From NCBI GenBank assembly GCA_029552945.1, contig JAKPDD010000032.1, forward strand, positions 206,377-270,376: a stretch of DNA of 64,000 bases. Reading direction: 5' to 3'. The stretch is from Spirochaetota bacterium (lineage in GTDB: Bacteria > Spirochaetota > GWB1-36-13 > JAKPDD01). The notes beneath the pieces were generated by a model. It was not told where the DNA came from and did no database searches. It saw only the letters and a program-made list of their open reading frames with translations. Position 1 is the first letter of the stretch, and each line of letters begins with the position of its first letter. Of this stretch, positions 1-9,107 are shown one piece after another. Made by a program: the position numbers and the translations under genes.

Positions 1-1083
1 AATTCTCCTATAAATATCAAGGTCATCTCTTTTATATTCAAAAACTTCGACATTGGTATATTCTAGTTCTGGATTTATAATACCGTAAGAAGTAAGGTTT
101 GTTTTCATAAAAGATATTGAGTTCATCAATAATCTGCCTCTATACGTAATATTAGCACCAGCCATATTATATCCTGCTATTCTACCCTGTTCAGATGCAG
201 AGACCCATATAGGCCCAAGCCTTTTTGAGCCATAAACAATGTCATAACATTCAGTAACATCGCCCGCAGCATAAATATCTGAAACTGATGTTTTCATCAT
301 ATCATCTACAATAATACCAACATTAGTTTTTATTTCTTTATCTATGAAAGATATTTCTGGCTTTACACCTATTGCTATTATTACAGCATCAATATTTATT
401 GTATTTCCTGATTTTAAGACAGCTTTTTCAACTCTGTTTTTCTTTATTTTAAAAGAATCAACTGTATCTTCAAGAAATAGTCCAACATTATTTTTCTCAA
501 GTTCTTTATGAAAATAGTATGAACCATAATCATCAATAACAGTAGGCAATACTCTTTTGGAAAGCTCTGCAATATATACATTTTTACCCCTCATAACAAG
601 AGCCTCAGCAGCTTTTATACCAATAAGACCACCACCAATAATAAGTACATTTTCTATTGTATCTATAATAGACTCAAGTTTTTCCATATCAGCCCATTTT
701 ATAAAGGTCATTACATTTTCTTTTGTAAGATATTCCTTATATGTAGGGGGGACAAATGGAGTTCCACCACTTGCAATTAAAAGTTTATGATAACCTATAG
801 AAGAACCATCAGATATTTTAACAGTTTTTGATTTACTGTCTATTGATATTGCTTCTTTACCAAGTAATACCTTTATATTATTTTCTTTATAAAACTCAGG
901 CCTTCTTAGGTACATATCCTCTTTTTTTACAATACCAGCTATCTGATATGTAATAAGAGGCCTTCCATAAGCATATTGATCTTCTTTAGAAATTATTATT
1001 ATCTCTCTATCTTTATCATACTTTCTTATTCCCTCACAAGCTGCAATAGCAGCAGGTCCATTACCTATAATCACATAACTCAT
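1..1083 (-). CDS. FAD/NAD(P)-dependent oxidoreductase, 3' end beyond window
   Basis: The minus-strand frame is open from an ATG at 1083 to base 1, giving 361 residues without a stop, so the C-terminus lies outside the window. The N-terminal FAD-binding Rossmann loop GNGPAA sits at residues 7-12. A second, NAD(P)H-binding loop GGGLIG lies near residue 150, and the FAD-closing motif AAGDV near 270. This is the rubredoxin/nitrite-reductase-like pyridine nucleotide-disulfide reductase family. It is the last visible gene of the split glutamate synthase operon, 2 bases after the 4Fe-4S gene. By inference it passes electrons from NAD(P)H through that Fe-S protein to the synthase core. The exact electron donor is not visible. 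Confidence 0.88.
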   Translation of the reverse strand, partial: MSYVIIGNGPAAIAACEGIRKYDKDREIIIISKEDQYAYGRPLITYQIAGIVKKEDMYLRRPEFYKENNIKVLLGKEAISIDSKSKTVKISDGSSIGYHKLLIASGGTPFVPPTYKEYLTKENVMTFIKWADMEKLESIIDTIENVLIIGGGLIGIKAAEALVMRGKNVYIAELSKRVLPTVIDDYGSYYFHKELEKNNVGLFLEDTVDSFKIKKNRVEKAVLKSGNTINIDAVIIAIGVKPEISFIDKEIKTNVGIIVDDMMKTSVSDIYAAGDVTECYDIVYGSKRLGPIWVSASEQGRIAGYNMAGANITYRGRLLMNSISFMKTNLTSYGIINPELEYTNVEVFEYKRDDLDIYRRI

Positions 1084-1085
1084 GT

Positions 1086-1538
1086 TTATTCACCTCGTTC
1101 TTCAAAAACTATAGCTCTATTTGGGCAAGCCTCAACACAGGCAGGCCCTCCCTCTCTTTTATTACATAAATCACATTTTACTATCTGTTTTCTTTCTTTC
1201 CTATTAAGATCTTTCATAATCGCCCCATAAGGACATGCCATTATACATGAATAACAACCAACGCACTTAGCCGGGTCATATAATATTTTGCCTGATAGAT
1301 CTTTATATAAAGCACCTGATATACATGCATTAACACAATCTGGTTCTTCACAATGTCTGCACGTATTAGCAAATGAGATATTGCCCTTTCTCTCAACAAT
1401 TATTCTCGGTGTCTGTCTTACTTTTTCGAAAAAATACGATATAACTGGGTGTTTACTCTCTGAGTGCTCAATAGCACAAGCAACCTCGCATCTTCCACAC
1501 CCAACACACCATTCTTCTCTAAAATAAAGTTTCTTCAT
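1086..1538 (-). CDS. 4Fe-4S dicluster-type electron transfer protein of glutamate synthase
   Basis: This 150-residue protein resembles HycB/DmsB-type ferredoxin subunits. Four cysteine groups are visible: CVGCGRCEVAC near the N-terminus, CRHCEEPDC, CVGCYSCIMAC, and a final CDLC with a distal CVEAC. That is enough for up to four [4Fe-4S] clusters. It has no signal peptide, so it is cytoplasmic. It lies between the glutamate synthase core gene (4-base gap) and the FAD oxidoreductase gene (2-base gap). The inferred role is to wire the flavoprotein to the synthase. Such a subunit accompanies several archaeal-type glutamate synthases, but the specific partner here is inferred from position only. 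Confidence 0.85.
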   Translation of the reverse strand: MKKLYFREEWCVGCGRCEVACAIEHSESKHPVISYFFEKVRQTPRIIVERKGNISFANTCRHCEEPDCVNACISGALYKDLSGKILYDPAKCVGCYSCIMACPYGAIMKDLNRKERKQIVKCDLCNKREGGPACVEACPNRAIVFEERGE

Positions 1539-1542
1539 CTAA

Positions 1543-3066
1543 TTATGCTCCTGCTGGTTTTATTCCTAAAATAGACAAATAGGGTTCATGAATATCAACA
1601 GCTCTAAGGTTAAGTCTATTACCCCTTAAGCTTCCTATAGAATTTATACCCATTGCACCAAGCATTTCCTGTATCTCATGTTTCCACCCTTTAAGTAGAT
1701 TTTTAGCTCTTTCAGCTCCTATCTCAGGATTTAGCCTTTTTGTAAGGTCATCTCGTTGAGTTGCAATTCCCCAATTACATATCCCTTTATAACACATACC
1801 ACAAACATGGCAGCCGAGAGTCATTAATGCAGCAGTTCCTATATATACAGCATCAGCCCCAAGAGCAATCGCTTTTATCACATCAGCACTATTTCTAAAC
1901 CCACCCGCTGCTATAAGTGACGCATGATTCCTTATACCCTCTTTTCTTAATCTTTCATCTACAACAGCAATTGCAAGTTCTATCGGAATACCGACATTGT
2001 CTCTGATTATCTTAGGAGCAGCACCTGTTCCACCTCTTATACCATCTATGACAACAGCATCCGCCCCAGCTCTTACTATACCACTTGCTATTGCAGCAAC
2101 ATTATGGACAGCTGATATTTTAACAAAAACTGGTTTTTCATAATCAGTTGCCTCTTTTATTGAGTAAATAAGTTGTCTTAAGTCTTCTATAGAGTATATA
2201 TCATGATGTGGTGCAGGTGATATAGCATCAGAACCCTCTGGCATAGCTCTTGTAACAGAGATTTCATGATTAACTTTTTCACCTGGTAAGTGCCCACCTA
2301 TACCAGGTTTTGCTCCCTGTCCTATTTTTATCTCAACAGCCGCACCAGCTTTCAGATAATCAACATGAACTCCAAATCTACCGGATGCAACCTGAACAAT
2401 AGTATTTTTGCCATATTTATATAGGTCTTTATGTAACCCCCCTTCCCCAGTATTCCAAAAAGTACCCATTTCAGATGCAGCTTTTGCTAATGACTTACAT
2501 GCATTTAAACTTATTGCACCAAATGACATAGCAGCAAACATTATTGGAACTTCAAGCTCCAATTGAGGAGTTATTCTCGTCTTTATCTCAGGTTTATGAT
2601 TTTTATCAAAAACAACCTCTATTTTATCAGGCTTACTCCCTAAAAATGTTTTTACTTCCATTGGCTCTCTTAAAGGGTCAATAGAAGGATTTGTTACCTG
2701 AGATGCATTAAGTACTATTTTATCCCAATAGACTGGATGCGGCGTTGGTGCTCCCATACCAACAAGTAATACTGTACCATTTTCTGCCTGTTCATAAAGA
2801 TCCATCATTCTCTCTTTTGTCCAGTTATAATTAGGCCTATAAGGATTTTCAGCCTGTTTTATTCTTATTGCATTTGTTGGGCATATTGCAACACATCTAC
2901 CATCGCCAACACAGTTATGATTTATACCAAGCACTTTGTCTTTCTCTTCAAGATAATAATGTGCATTATATGCACACTGTTGGACACACGCACCACACCT
3001 GATACATCTTTCGTCATCTCTTTCTATTATAAAGTTTTCAGGTTTTAAAGAAAAAGTAAATTTCAA
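1543..3066 (-). CDS. gltB: Glutamate synthase core subunit (FMN/Fe-S synthase domain), archaeal type
   Basis: The 507-residue protein carries the synthase reaction, 2-oxoglutarate plus ammonia plus electrons to glutamate. Residues about 17-60 form a two-cluster ferredoxin (CIRCGACVQQC and CVGDGRCVAIC). The rest is an FMN-binding Glu_synthase barrel with GTGAAPKI, the phosphate-binding AAGGFRNSADV, and a cluster motif CHVCGMC that continues to CNWGIATQ. In E. coli GltB this barrel is one domain of a roughly 1500-residue protein. Here the GATase and GXGXG domains are separate upstream genes, as in archaea and some anaerobic bacteria. The GXGXG gene ends 11 bases upstream. This part of the operon is intact. 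Confidence 0.95.
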   Translation of the reverse strand: MKFTFSLKPENFIIERDDERCIRCGACVQQCAYNAHYYLEEKDKVLGINHNCVGDGRCVAICPTNAIRIKQAENPYRPNYNWTKERMMDLYEQAENGTVLLVGMGAPTPHPVYWDKIVLNASQVTNPSIDPLREPMEVKTFLGSKPDKIEVVFDKNHKPEIKTRITPQLELEVPIMFAAMSFGAISLNACKSLAKAASEMGTFWNTGEGGLHKDLYKYGKNTIVQVASGRFGVHVDYLKAGAAVEIKIGQGAKPGIGGHLPGEKVNHEISVTRAMPEGSDAISPAPHHDIYSIEDLRQLIYSIKEATDYEKPVFVKISAVHNVAAIASGIVRAGADAVVIDGIRGGTGAAPKIIRDNVGIPIELAIAVVDERLRKEGIRNHASLIAAGGFRNSADVIKAIALGADAVYIGTAALMTLGCHVCGMCYKGICNWGIATQRDDLTKRLNPEIGAERAKNLLKGWKHEIQEMLGAMGINSIGSLRGNRLNLRAVDIHEPYLSILGIKPAGA

Positions 3067-3077
3067 GGGTTAATCTC

Positions 3078-3902
3078 CTAATAGTATTTTTTTTCTATAT
3101 CAATTTTTTTATTTGAAAAATAATTTTCTTCTGGCAATGGGAAATGATTACCAGGTGAATATAATCTTCCATAAGGTCTCTTAGAAACAGGTATAAGTTT
3201 TATAAACCTTGATTTTAATATGTCTTCTGCTTTGTATTCTTTAAACTCCTGGCAGAACTCTTCTATAAGAGACTTTAATTTTTCTTTATCACTTTCATTA
3301 AGTTCAAAAATTTTAACTTCTTTACCAAGGTATGTTGGTATTTTTTCTGTTCTAATATATATAACTCCGCCATGCATACCTGTTGCACAGTATCGACCAA
3401 CTATTGGTTTATCATCATTATTAAGACCGAGCACAACCCCTATTCCACCAGCCATATACTCACCAAAAAAATCTCCGGCCTTACCACCAACAACAATTGA
3501 AGGTATCATATCCTTATATTCTTTCATATGGATCCCAACTCTATATCCAACATTCCCTTTTATAAAAATTTTGCCATTTCTCATACCATAACATATTACA
3601 TCCCCAGCATCTCCATGAATAAAAACCTTACCATTATTCATAGTATTACCAACTCCATCCTGAGCATTTCCAAAAACTTTTACTGTTGGTCCATCCATAA
3701 ACATAGCAAGGTCATTTCCAGGTACACCAGATTCAATTATTATTTCCACGTCTTTTTCTTTAAGCCCTGTGCCTATAAACCTTTGTCCCCTTGCATTCTT
3801 TATAATTACCTTTTTTATACCTTCTTTTCTTACAGCCTCTTTTATTTTAAAATTGAGTTCTCTATAATATAAATTCAGAGCATCTATTGTAATAGAATTC
3901 AT
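3078..3902 (-). CDS. Glutamate synthase GXGXG-domain subunit
   Basis: This 274-residue protein corresponds to the C-terminal GXGXG beta-helix domain of GltB, which has a structural role in holding the other domains. The repeated glycine-rich turns are visible: GNAQDGVGNTM, HGDAGDV, KGNVGYRVG, GGKAGDFFGEYMAGG and a late GMHGGVIYIR. The gene starts 2 bases after the stop of the GATase gene and is followed by the core synthase gene. No catalytic residue is expected. Similar beta-helix domains occur in formylmethanofuran dehydrogenase subunit C, but the neighbours decide for glutamate synthase. Confidence 0.93.
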   Translation of the reverse strand: MNSITIDALNLYYRELNFKIKEAVRKEGIKKVIIKNARGQRFIGTGLKEKDVEIIIESGVPGNDLAMFMDGPTVKVFGNAQDGVGNTMNNGKVFIHGDAGDVICYGMRNGKIFIKGNVGYRVGIHMKEYKDMIPSIVVGGKAGDFFGEYMAGGIGVVLGLNNDDKPIVGRYCATGMHGGVIYIRTEKIPTYLGKEVKIFELNESDKEKLKSLIEEFCQEFKEYKAEDILKSRFIKLIPVSKRPYGRLYSPGNHFPLPEENYFSNKKIDIEKKYY

Positions 3903-3904
3903 AT

Positions 3905-5016
3905 TTACTCCCCTTTATAATCATTATAGAAAATAAAAACAGGCTCTCCGGCTTCTGGATGATAAACCCTATCAATTTTATCACATACTTCAAGAACAGA
4001 AGATTCTTCACTTGAAAGGTAAACCGTATTGCCAGACTCAACAACAACAAGTGGTCTTAGTTTTATTCTGTCTGAAAGGCCTATAAGTCCACCATTAAAA
4101 CCTATAATAAAAGCAAAAGGGCCATTCAATAACGCTGATCCATATACAATTCTTAATGTTTTATAATACTCTTTTAATTTAATATCTTCCATGTTCTGAA
4201 TAACATCCCAAGTAGGTGGTGAAAATATATCACATACAGTTTTAAAAGGTAAACCATGTTTTCTTACAAGAAGATCCACAAGATAGGCAACAACTTCAGT
4301 ATCTGTAAGCATTGTACATTCATAACCAAACATTTCTACATATCTTTTATTTATACCGTAAGAAGATAATTCACCGTTGTGCACAATAGAAAAGTCAAGT
4401 AATGTAAATGGGTGAGCCCCACCCCACCAGCCAGGTGTATTTGTAGGAAATCTGTTATGTGCTGTCCATGCATAAGCTTTATAATTTTCTAACATAAAAA
4501 ACTTTGAAATATCTTCAGGGAAACCTACACCTTTGAATGCACCAAAGTTTTTACCACTTGATACTACAAAAGCACCTTCTATATTTTTATTTATATAAAC
4601 CACTCTATTTACAACATAATCCTCTTCAGTTAGTAATGATAAGCTACCTGTCTTTTTATTATCAACAATTTCTATAAAATATCTGTAATGTAAAGGTGAT
4701 GATTTTATCTCAGGGATCTGTTTGGTTGGTATCTCTTCCGCCTTTATAACTCTAAAATAATTATTCAAAAATAACTCTGTCTCTTCTTTTGCTTTATTAT
4801 GTTCATACATTAGATGAAAAGCATATTTGTCTTCATAATCCGGGTAAAGTCCATATACTGCAAATCCGCCTCCAAGACCATTCCCTCTATCATGCTGGTT
4901 AGCTATAATCTTTGTTATAAGGCTACCATCAACTCTTTTTTTGTCTTTATTAATAATCCTGCTAAACCACAGTTTGATATATCTTTCTCTGGAAATAAAA
5001 GATTATTTTTAAACAT
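3905..5016 (-). CDS. Glutamate synthase glutamine amidotransferase (class II) subunit, apparent frameshift near the N-terminus
   Basis: This subunit releases ammonia from glutamine for the core synthase. An uninterrupted frame runs only from an ATG at 4810 (301 residues), but the conserved start lies upstream. ATG 5016, with an AGGAG 10 bases before it, opens a frame reading a short propeptide and then CGLAG, whose Cys16 would be the nucleophile after processing. That frame hits a stop near 4917. The continuation, with VDGSLITKIIANQHDRGNGLGGGF, is in the -1 frame and runs into the 4810 frame. The switch can occur anywhere from the bases just after CGLAG to the A7 run at 4938-4944 (one base missing). 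Later class II features include TAHNRFPTNTPGWWGGAHPF and VHNGELSSYG. Corrected length is about 370 residues. Confidence 0.85.
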
Positions 5017-5205
5017 ATTATTTTTGCTCCTGAATATTAGAAGTATAAAATTAGATATAAAATTTAATTTATAATAGACTATTTTATGAAATAATTTATT
5101 TGAAAATAAATAAAAATAAAATAATTTAAATTTTGTTTTTTATAAATTTTATTATTTTTTAAATATATTATTTATTTTAATATAAAAATTTTTAGTGGTA
5201 AATAG

Positions 5206-6405
5206 ATGAAAAGAATACCAGTAGAAGAATTAAAACCAGGTATGATTTTTGATAAACCAGTATATGTAAACAATGATGTACTTTTAAATTCGTATCAACC
5301 CCTTAAAAAATCTGACTATGAAAGACTAATAGAATGGAAAATAGATGCTGTTTATACTGAAGGTAATTTATTACAAAAAGAGAAATTCGAAGATGAGTTA
5401 AGAGATATAATTTCAGATATAAGTGATCTTGCCAATACTTATGATACATCCGACATATACTTTTTTGCTGAAGACGATACTCTTGCAACATCAGCAATAG
5501 AAAAACATCAAGAATTTATATCTATTGTTAAAGACTGTTTCCAAAAAGTGAAAGAAAACAAAGACTTTAATTCCTCAGAGTTAAGAAATGCTGCAAATAA
5601 CCTTGTCTCACTTGTTAATAAAAACAGGAGATTATCTTTCAAACTTATTTTTGGTACCCCAAAATTAGAAGATTATCTTTATTATACTGCTGTAAACACT
5701 GCTATACTTGCTATCATGACTGCCCAAACAATGGGATACAGTAGATTACATCTTATAAATATAGCACTAGGTGGATTTTTACATGATATTGGCATGACAA
5801 AAATATCCCCAGATATACTTTATAAAAAAGAGCAATTGACACAAACTGAACTAAATATAATGAAAAAACATCCATTTTATGGATATCAGATATTAAGAAG
5901 AATTAATGCTTTCCCTGAAGATGTTAATTTAATAGTACTCCAACACCATGAAAGAGCTGATGGTAGTGGTTATCCTTACGGTTTTGTATCATCTCAAATT
6001 TCAGATTATGCGAAAATAGTTGGAATATGTGATACATATGTTGCCATGTGTCATGAAAGGTCCTATAGAAAAGCAAAAACCCCACCTCTTATTATGAAAA
6101 CTTTACTAAAAGAAGAGATCGGGAAAATGGACCCAAATGTGCTTAAAATGTTTACTTACACTGTTGGTGTATACCCTATAGGTAGTTTTGTTGAACTTAC
6201 TGATAATAGTATTGGTGAAGTTATGCTTCAAAACATAAATGTTATAACAAAACCAACTGTTAAATTATATACACAGGGAAACAAAAAAATTGATCCACCA
6301 ACAATAATTAATCTTGCTAAAGAAGAAAGAGAAGGACTTTCTATTAAAAGAGTATTAGCAAGTGAAGAGACAAAAGAATTCCTTAGGAAAATTAGGGGAA
6401 AATGA
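5206..6405 (+). CDS. HD-GYP domain protein, probable cyclic-di-GMP phosphodiesterase
   Basis: The 399-residue protein has an N-terminal DUF3391-like stretch (MKRIPVEELKPGM) and then an HD-GYP domain. The metal-binding HD pair is H193-D194 (HDIG). The second signature, HHERADGSGYP, is at residues 247-257, so the GYP tripeptide is complete. HD-GYP enzymes hydrolyse cyclic di-GMP to pGpG or GMP. No transmembrane segment or receiver domain is visible, so its input is unknown. It is divergent from the glutamate synthase operon and overlaps the 5' end of the next gene by 44 bases, which suggests cotranscription. Its ribosome binding site is weak. Confidence 0.92.
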   Translation: MKRIPVEELKPGMIFDKPVYVNNDVLLNSYQPLKKSDYERLIEWKIDAVYTEGNLLQKEKFEDELRDIISDISDLANTYDTSDIYFFAEDDTLATSAIEKHQEFISIVKDCFQKVKENKDFNSSELRNAANNLVSLVNKNRRLSFKLIFGTPKLEDYLYYTAVNTAILAIMTAQTMGYSRLHLINIALGGFLHDIGMTKISPDILYKKEQLTQTELNIMKKHPFYGYQILRRINAFPEDVNLIVLQHHERADGSGYPYGFVSSQISDYAKIVGICDTYVAMCHERSYRKAKTPPLIMKTLLKEEIGKMDPNVLKMFTYTVGVYPIGSFVELTDNSIGEVMLQNINVITKPTVKLYTQGNKKIDPPTIINLAKEEREGLSIKRVLASEETKEFLRKIRGK

Positions 6406-6712
6406 ATCAATACTATATCTTCAAGAGTTAGGCTTTAAAATACTGGAAAAAAACTTTTTTCACAAATATTTTGAAATAGATATAATAGCAGAAAAAAATA
6501 ATATTATATATTTTATCGAGGTAAAAACCAGGAGTTCTACTGTTTTTGGCAATGGTTATGATTCTATCAGTAATAGAAAAATTGAAAAAATTAAAAAAGG
6601 TGCCGAGTATTATATACATACTCAGAGTAGAGACATAGAGGTCCAACTCTGGGGAATATTTATAACAATATCAGGGGGTATTAAAAGGCTGGAGTTTATA
6701 AGAATAATTTAA
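6362..6712 (+). CDS. YraN/UPF0102 family nuclease-like protein
   Basis: The 116-residue protein begins at a GTG inside the end of the HD-GYP gene. The core shows the family pattern: LGKLGENESILYLQELGFKI, then EIDIIAEKNNIIYFIEVKTR, with the acidic residues and lysine (E, D, ExK) of a restriction-endonuclease-like fold. Family length is usually 110-130 residues. The cellular function of YraN proteins is not established; a DNA nuclease role is inferred from the fold. A shorter start would remove the conserved GxxGE segment, so the GTG is preferred. The neighbours fit a small cotranscribed unit. Confidence 0.88.
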   Translation: MKRQKNSLGKLGENESILYLQELGFKILEKNFFHKYFEIDIIAEKNNIIYFIEVKTRSSTVFGNGYDSISNRKIEKIKKGAEYYIHTQSRDIEVQLWGIFITISGGIKRLEFIRII

Positions 6713-6724
6713 AAGGAGCCAAGG

Positions 6725-6871
6725 ATGGCAACAATAAAGGAAAATGGAGTTTCCGAAAAAGCCCTGATTATAAAAGAAAAAATCAGGGATAAAAACTATA
6801 TTGATAATGCAATCAAGATCATCTCTTCCCAACTTGTTGAATATTTCTTCTTAATATACGAAGAAGAGTAA
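6725..6871 (+). CDS. Conserved-looking 48-residue protein, function unknown
   Basis: An ATG at 6725 is preceded at 6-base spacing by a strong AAGGAG, just after the yraN-like stop at 6712. The 48-codon frame ends at 6871 and runs straight into a terminator hairpin. The product is soluble and probably helical, with a basic and polar N-terminal half and an acidic end (YEEE). The ribosome binding site, the 12-base gap and the terminator position support a real gene. I do not recognise the family and assign no function. Confidence 0.7.
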   Translation: MATIKENGVSEKALIIKEKIRDKNYIDNAIKIISSQLVEYFFLIYEEE

Positions 6872-6893
6872 AAGGGATGATCTCCCCCTTTTT
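6869..6893. terminator. Bidirectional intrinsic terminator
   Basis: An AAAAGGG arm and a CCCTTTT arm flank a short loop and are followed by a T run on the plus strand; the complementary strand begins with an A-rich mirror. It lies exactly between two converging genes, the 48-residue gene and the UvrD-type helicase gene, and overlaps the stop codons of both. Confidence 0.8.
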
Positions 6894-8833
6894 TAAGAAA
6901 TTATTTCTCTTAATCTCTGTAAATAAAAATCAGTTTCCTCTCCTTCTTTATATATACCTTCAAAAAACTCATCCCCAATTTCAGAAAAAAATCTTGATAC
7001 CTCTGTATTCTTATCCTTACCAGAAGCAGAATATGAAATATAAAGCCTATTTTTTGCTCTTGTAAAAGCAACATAAACAAGCCTTCGCTCTTCCTCTATA
7101 TTATTTTCATCAATAGAATTTTGGTGTGGGATTATACCCTCTTCAAATCCTGCTATAAAAACAGCATCAAATTCAAGACCTTTTGATGCATGTATTGTCA
7201 TAAGACTTACTTTATTTTCATTTTCCCTATTATCTTCATTATTAGAAAGCATAAAAGTTATTAAAAACTTTGACAATATATCATCATTGTCATCAATTTT
7301 TATTTTTCCCATATAATCAAGAAAAAAACTAATGTTATTTAATCTTTTTTCAAGTTCTTTATCTTTATATATCATTTTCAAATAATTATAATACCCTATA
7401 TCTTCTATAAGTCTTTCTGTTGTCTCTTTCATATTTTTATTTTTTGAATACTCCTGCTTATAATACTCAATAATATTAGTAAACTCTTTTATTAAGGCTC
7501 TTGCATTTGGTTTTATTTCTTCTATTGAATCTATCTTTAGTGCAACTTGATATAAAATTCCATTGCCAGCATTCTCTTTAATTACCTCTAATGTTTTATC
7601 ACCAATATTTTTCTTTGAAACATTTATAGCTCTTAAAAAGGCAATATTATCTTTTGTATTATTAATAAGCCTTAAATATGCTACAATATCTTTTATTTCT
7701 TTTTTATCAAAAAAAGATGTTGCTCCTATTATTTTATATGGTATATTTTCTTCTCTTAATATAGGTTCAATATATTTTATCAAATAATTTGTCCTGCATA
7801 ATACTGCCTGATTTGAATATGGTATTCCTTCCAACCTATTTTTGAATATATTTTTTGCTATCCATTTTGCCTCATCAATCCTATTTATAGCTTCAAAAAA
7901 TTGTATCTTATTATCATTTTTATTGTGTGAAATAATATTCTTAGTATGTCTTTTTAAATTGTTCTTTATTAATGAGTATGAAGCTTTTAGTATTGTTGGA
8001 TTATTCCTATAATTTATATTAAGAACAATCTTCTTTGCACCAGGGAAATCATTTTCAAACATTAATATATTGTCTATGTTAGCCCCTCTAAAAGCATAAA
8101 TTGACTGGTCATCATCACCAACAACACATATTCTGTTTTTATGCCCTGCAAGTAGTTTTAAAAGTAAGTATTGTAAATAATTTGTATCCTGGTACTCATC
8201 AACAAGAATATAATCTATTCTATCATTCCATTTTTCTTTAATATCATTCCTGCTTGAAAGAATTAAGACAGGCAAATATATAAGATCGTCAAGATCAAGA
8301 CTATTAAATTTTTTTAATTCATCTGTATATCTGGAATAGATTTTTAAAAGATTTATATCTTGAATATTTTTTTCAATTTCTCTTGAATTTATAAATCTAT
8401 TCTTTATAAAAGATATTAATTTACCAATATTTTTAGGATTATATACTCCTGGATCTAATCCCATTTGAACAATAATATTACGAATCAAAACCTCTTTATC
8501 CTCTTCTGAATATATTACAAATTTTTCATTGTATCCTATGTTTTTTATTTCCTCTTTTAAAAATCTATACCCAAAAGAATGAAAAGTTGAAACAACAAGG
8601 TCTTTTTTTCTTCCAACAAGAGAAAATACTCTCTCTTTCATCTCATCAGCAGCTTTATTAGTAAATGTTAGTGCAAGAACTGATGAAGGGTCAAAAAATT
8701 TTAAAATATATGCTATTTTATAAGTTATTACTCTTGTTTTACCAGAACCTGCACCTGCAAGTATAAGCAAAGGTCTATCAATCACTTTAACTGCTTCAGC
8801 CTGGGTTTCATTTAATGATAAAAATATATCCAT
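6893..8833 (-). CDS. UvrD/PcrA/Rep-family superfamily 1A DNA helicase
   Basis: The 646-residue protein has the full SF1A motif set: Walker A GAGSGKT at residues 27-33, motif Ia ALTFTNKAADEM, motif II VDEYQDTNYLQ, motif III GDDDQSIYAFRGA, motif IV NINYRNNPTIL, motif V TIHASKGLEFDAVFI and motif VI RRLVYVAFTRAKNRLYIS. These 3'-5' helicases act in nucleotide excision and mismatch repair and in clearing replication forks. It is shorter than E. coli UvrD (720) or B. subtilis PcrA (about 740) and closer to Rep (673), so the exact paralogue is not assigned. It is a single gene converging on the yraN-like unit. Confidence 0.95.
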   Translation of the reverse strand: MDIFLSLNETQAEAVKVIDRPLLILAGAGSGKTRVITYKIAYILKFFDPSSVLALTFTNKAADEMKERVFSLVGRKKDLVVSTFHSFGYRFLKEEIKNIGYNEKFVIYSEEDKEVLIRNIIVQMGLDPGVYNPKNIGKLISFIKNRFINSREIEKNIQDINLLKIYSRYTDELKKFNSLDLDDLIYLPVLILSSRNDIKEKWNDRIDYILVDEYQDTNYLQYLLLKLLAGHKNRICVVGDDDQSIYAFRGANIDNILMFENDFPGAKKIVLNINYRNNPTILKASYSLIKNNLKRHTKNIISHNKNDNKIQFFEAINRIDEAKWIAKNIFKNRLEGIPYSNQAVLCRTNYLIKYIEPILREENIPYKIIGATSFFDKKEIKDIVAYLRLINNTKDNIAFLRAINVSKKNIGDKTLEVIKENAGNGILYQVALKIDSIEEIKPNARALIKEFTNIIEYYKQEYSKNKNMKETTERLIEDIGYYNYLKMIYKDKELEKRLNNISFFLDYMGKIKIDDNDDILSKFLITFMLSNNEDNRENENKVSLMTIHASKGLEFDAVFIAGFEEGIIPHQNSIDENNIEEERRLVYVAFTRAKNRLYISYSASGKDKNTEVSRFFSEIGDEFFEGIYKEGEETDFYLQRLREIIS

Positions 8834-9107
8834 TCATAGCCTCATTAGTTTTGTAGTTATAAATTATTCATACAAGATTTTTAAGATTGAATTAGTCTAA
8901 AATTCAAACTAAGAAAATTTTAAAACTAAAATTTATAAAAAATTAATTATCACTAATAATTAAACCTCAATAATTATATTAATTATTTATAATAAAGAAA
9001 ATGTAAACAAATACCTTTTTTAAAATATTTATAAGTTTTTATTGTATTAAATTTTAAAAATATTACCATGAACTTTTAACTAAATATAAAAAATAAAAGA
9101 GTAACAA

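Noticed and set aside
4814-5074. 86-residue plus-strand frame in front of the HD-GYP gene
   Set aside because: It is the antisense of the glutamate synthase amidotransferase N-terminus, which is clearly the coding strand by conserved motifs.
8834-9107. tRNA or small RNA in the 274-base gap before the patatin-like gene
   Set aside because: The stretch is almost pure A/T with no cloverleaf arms, CCA-like end or GC-rich stem.
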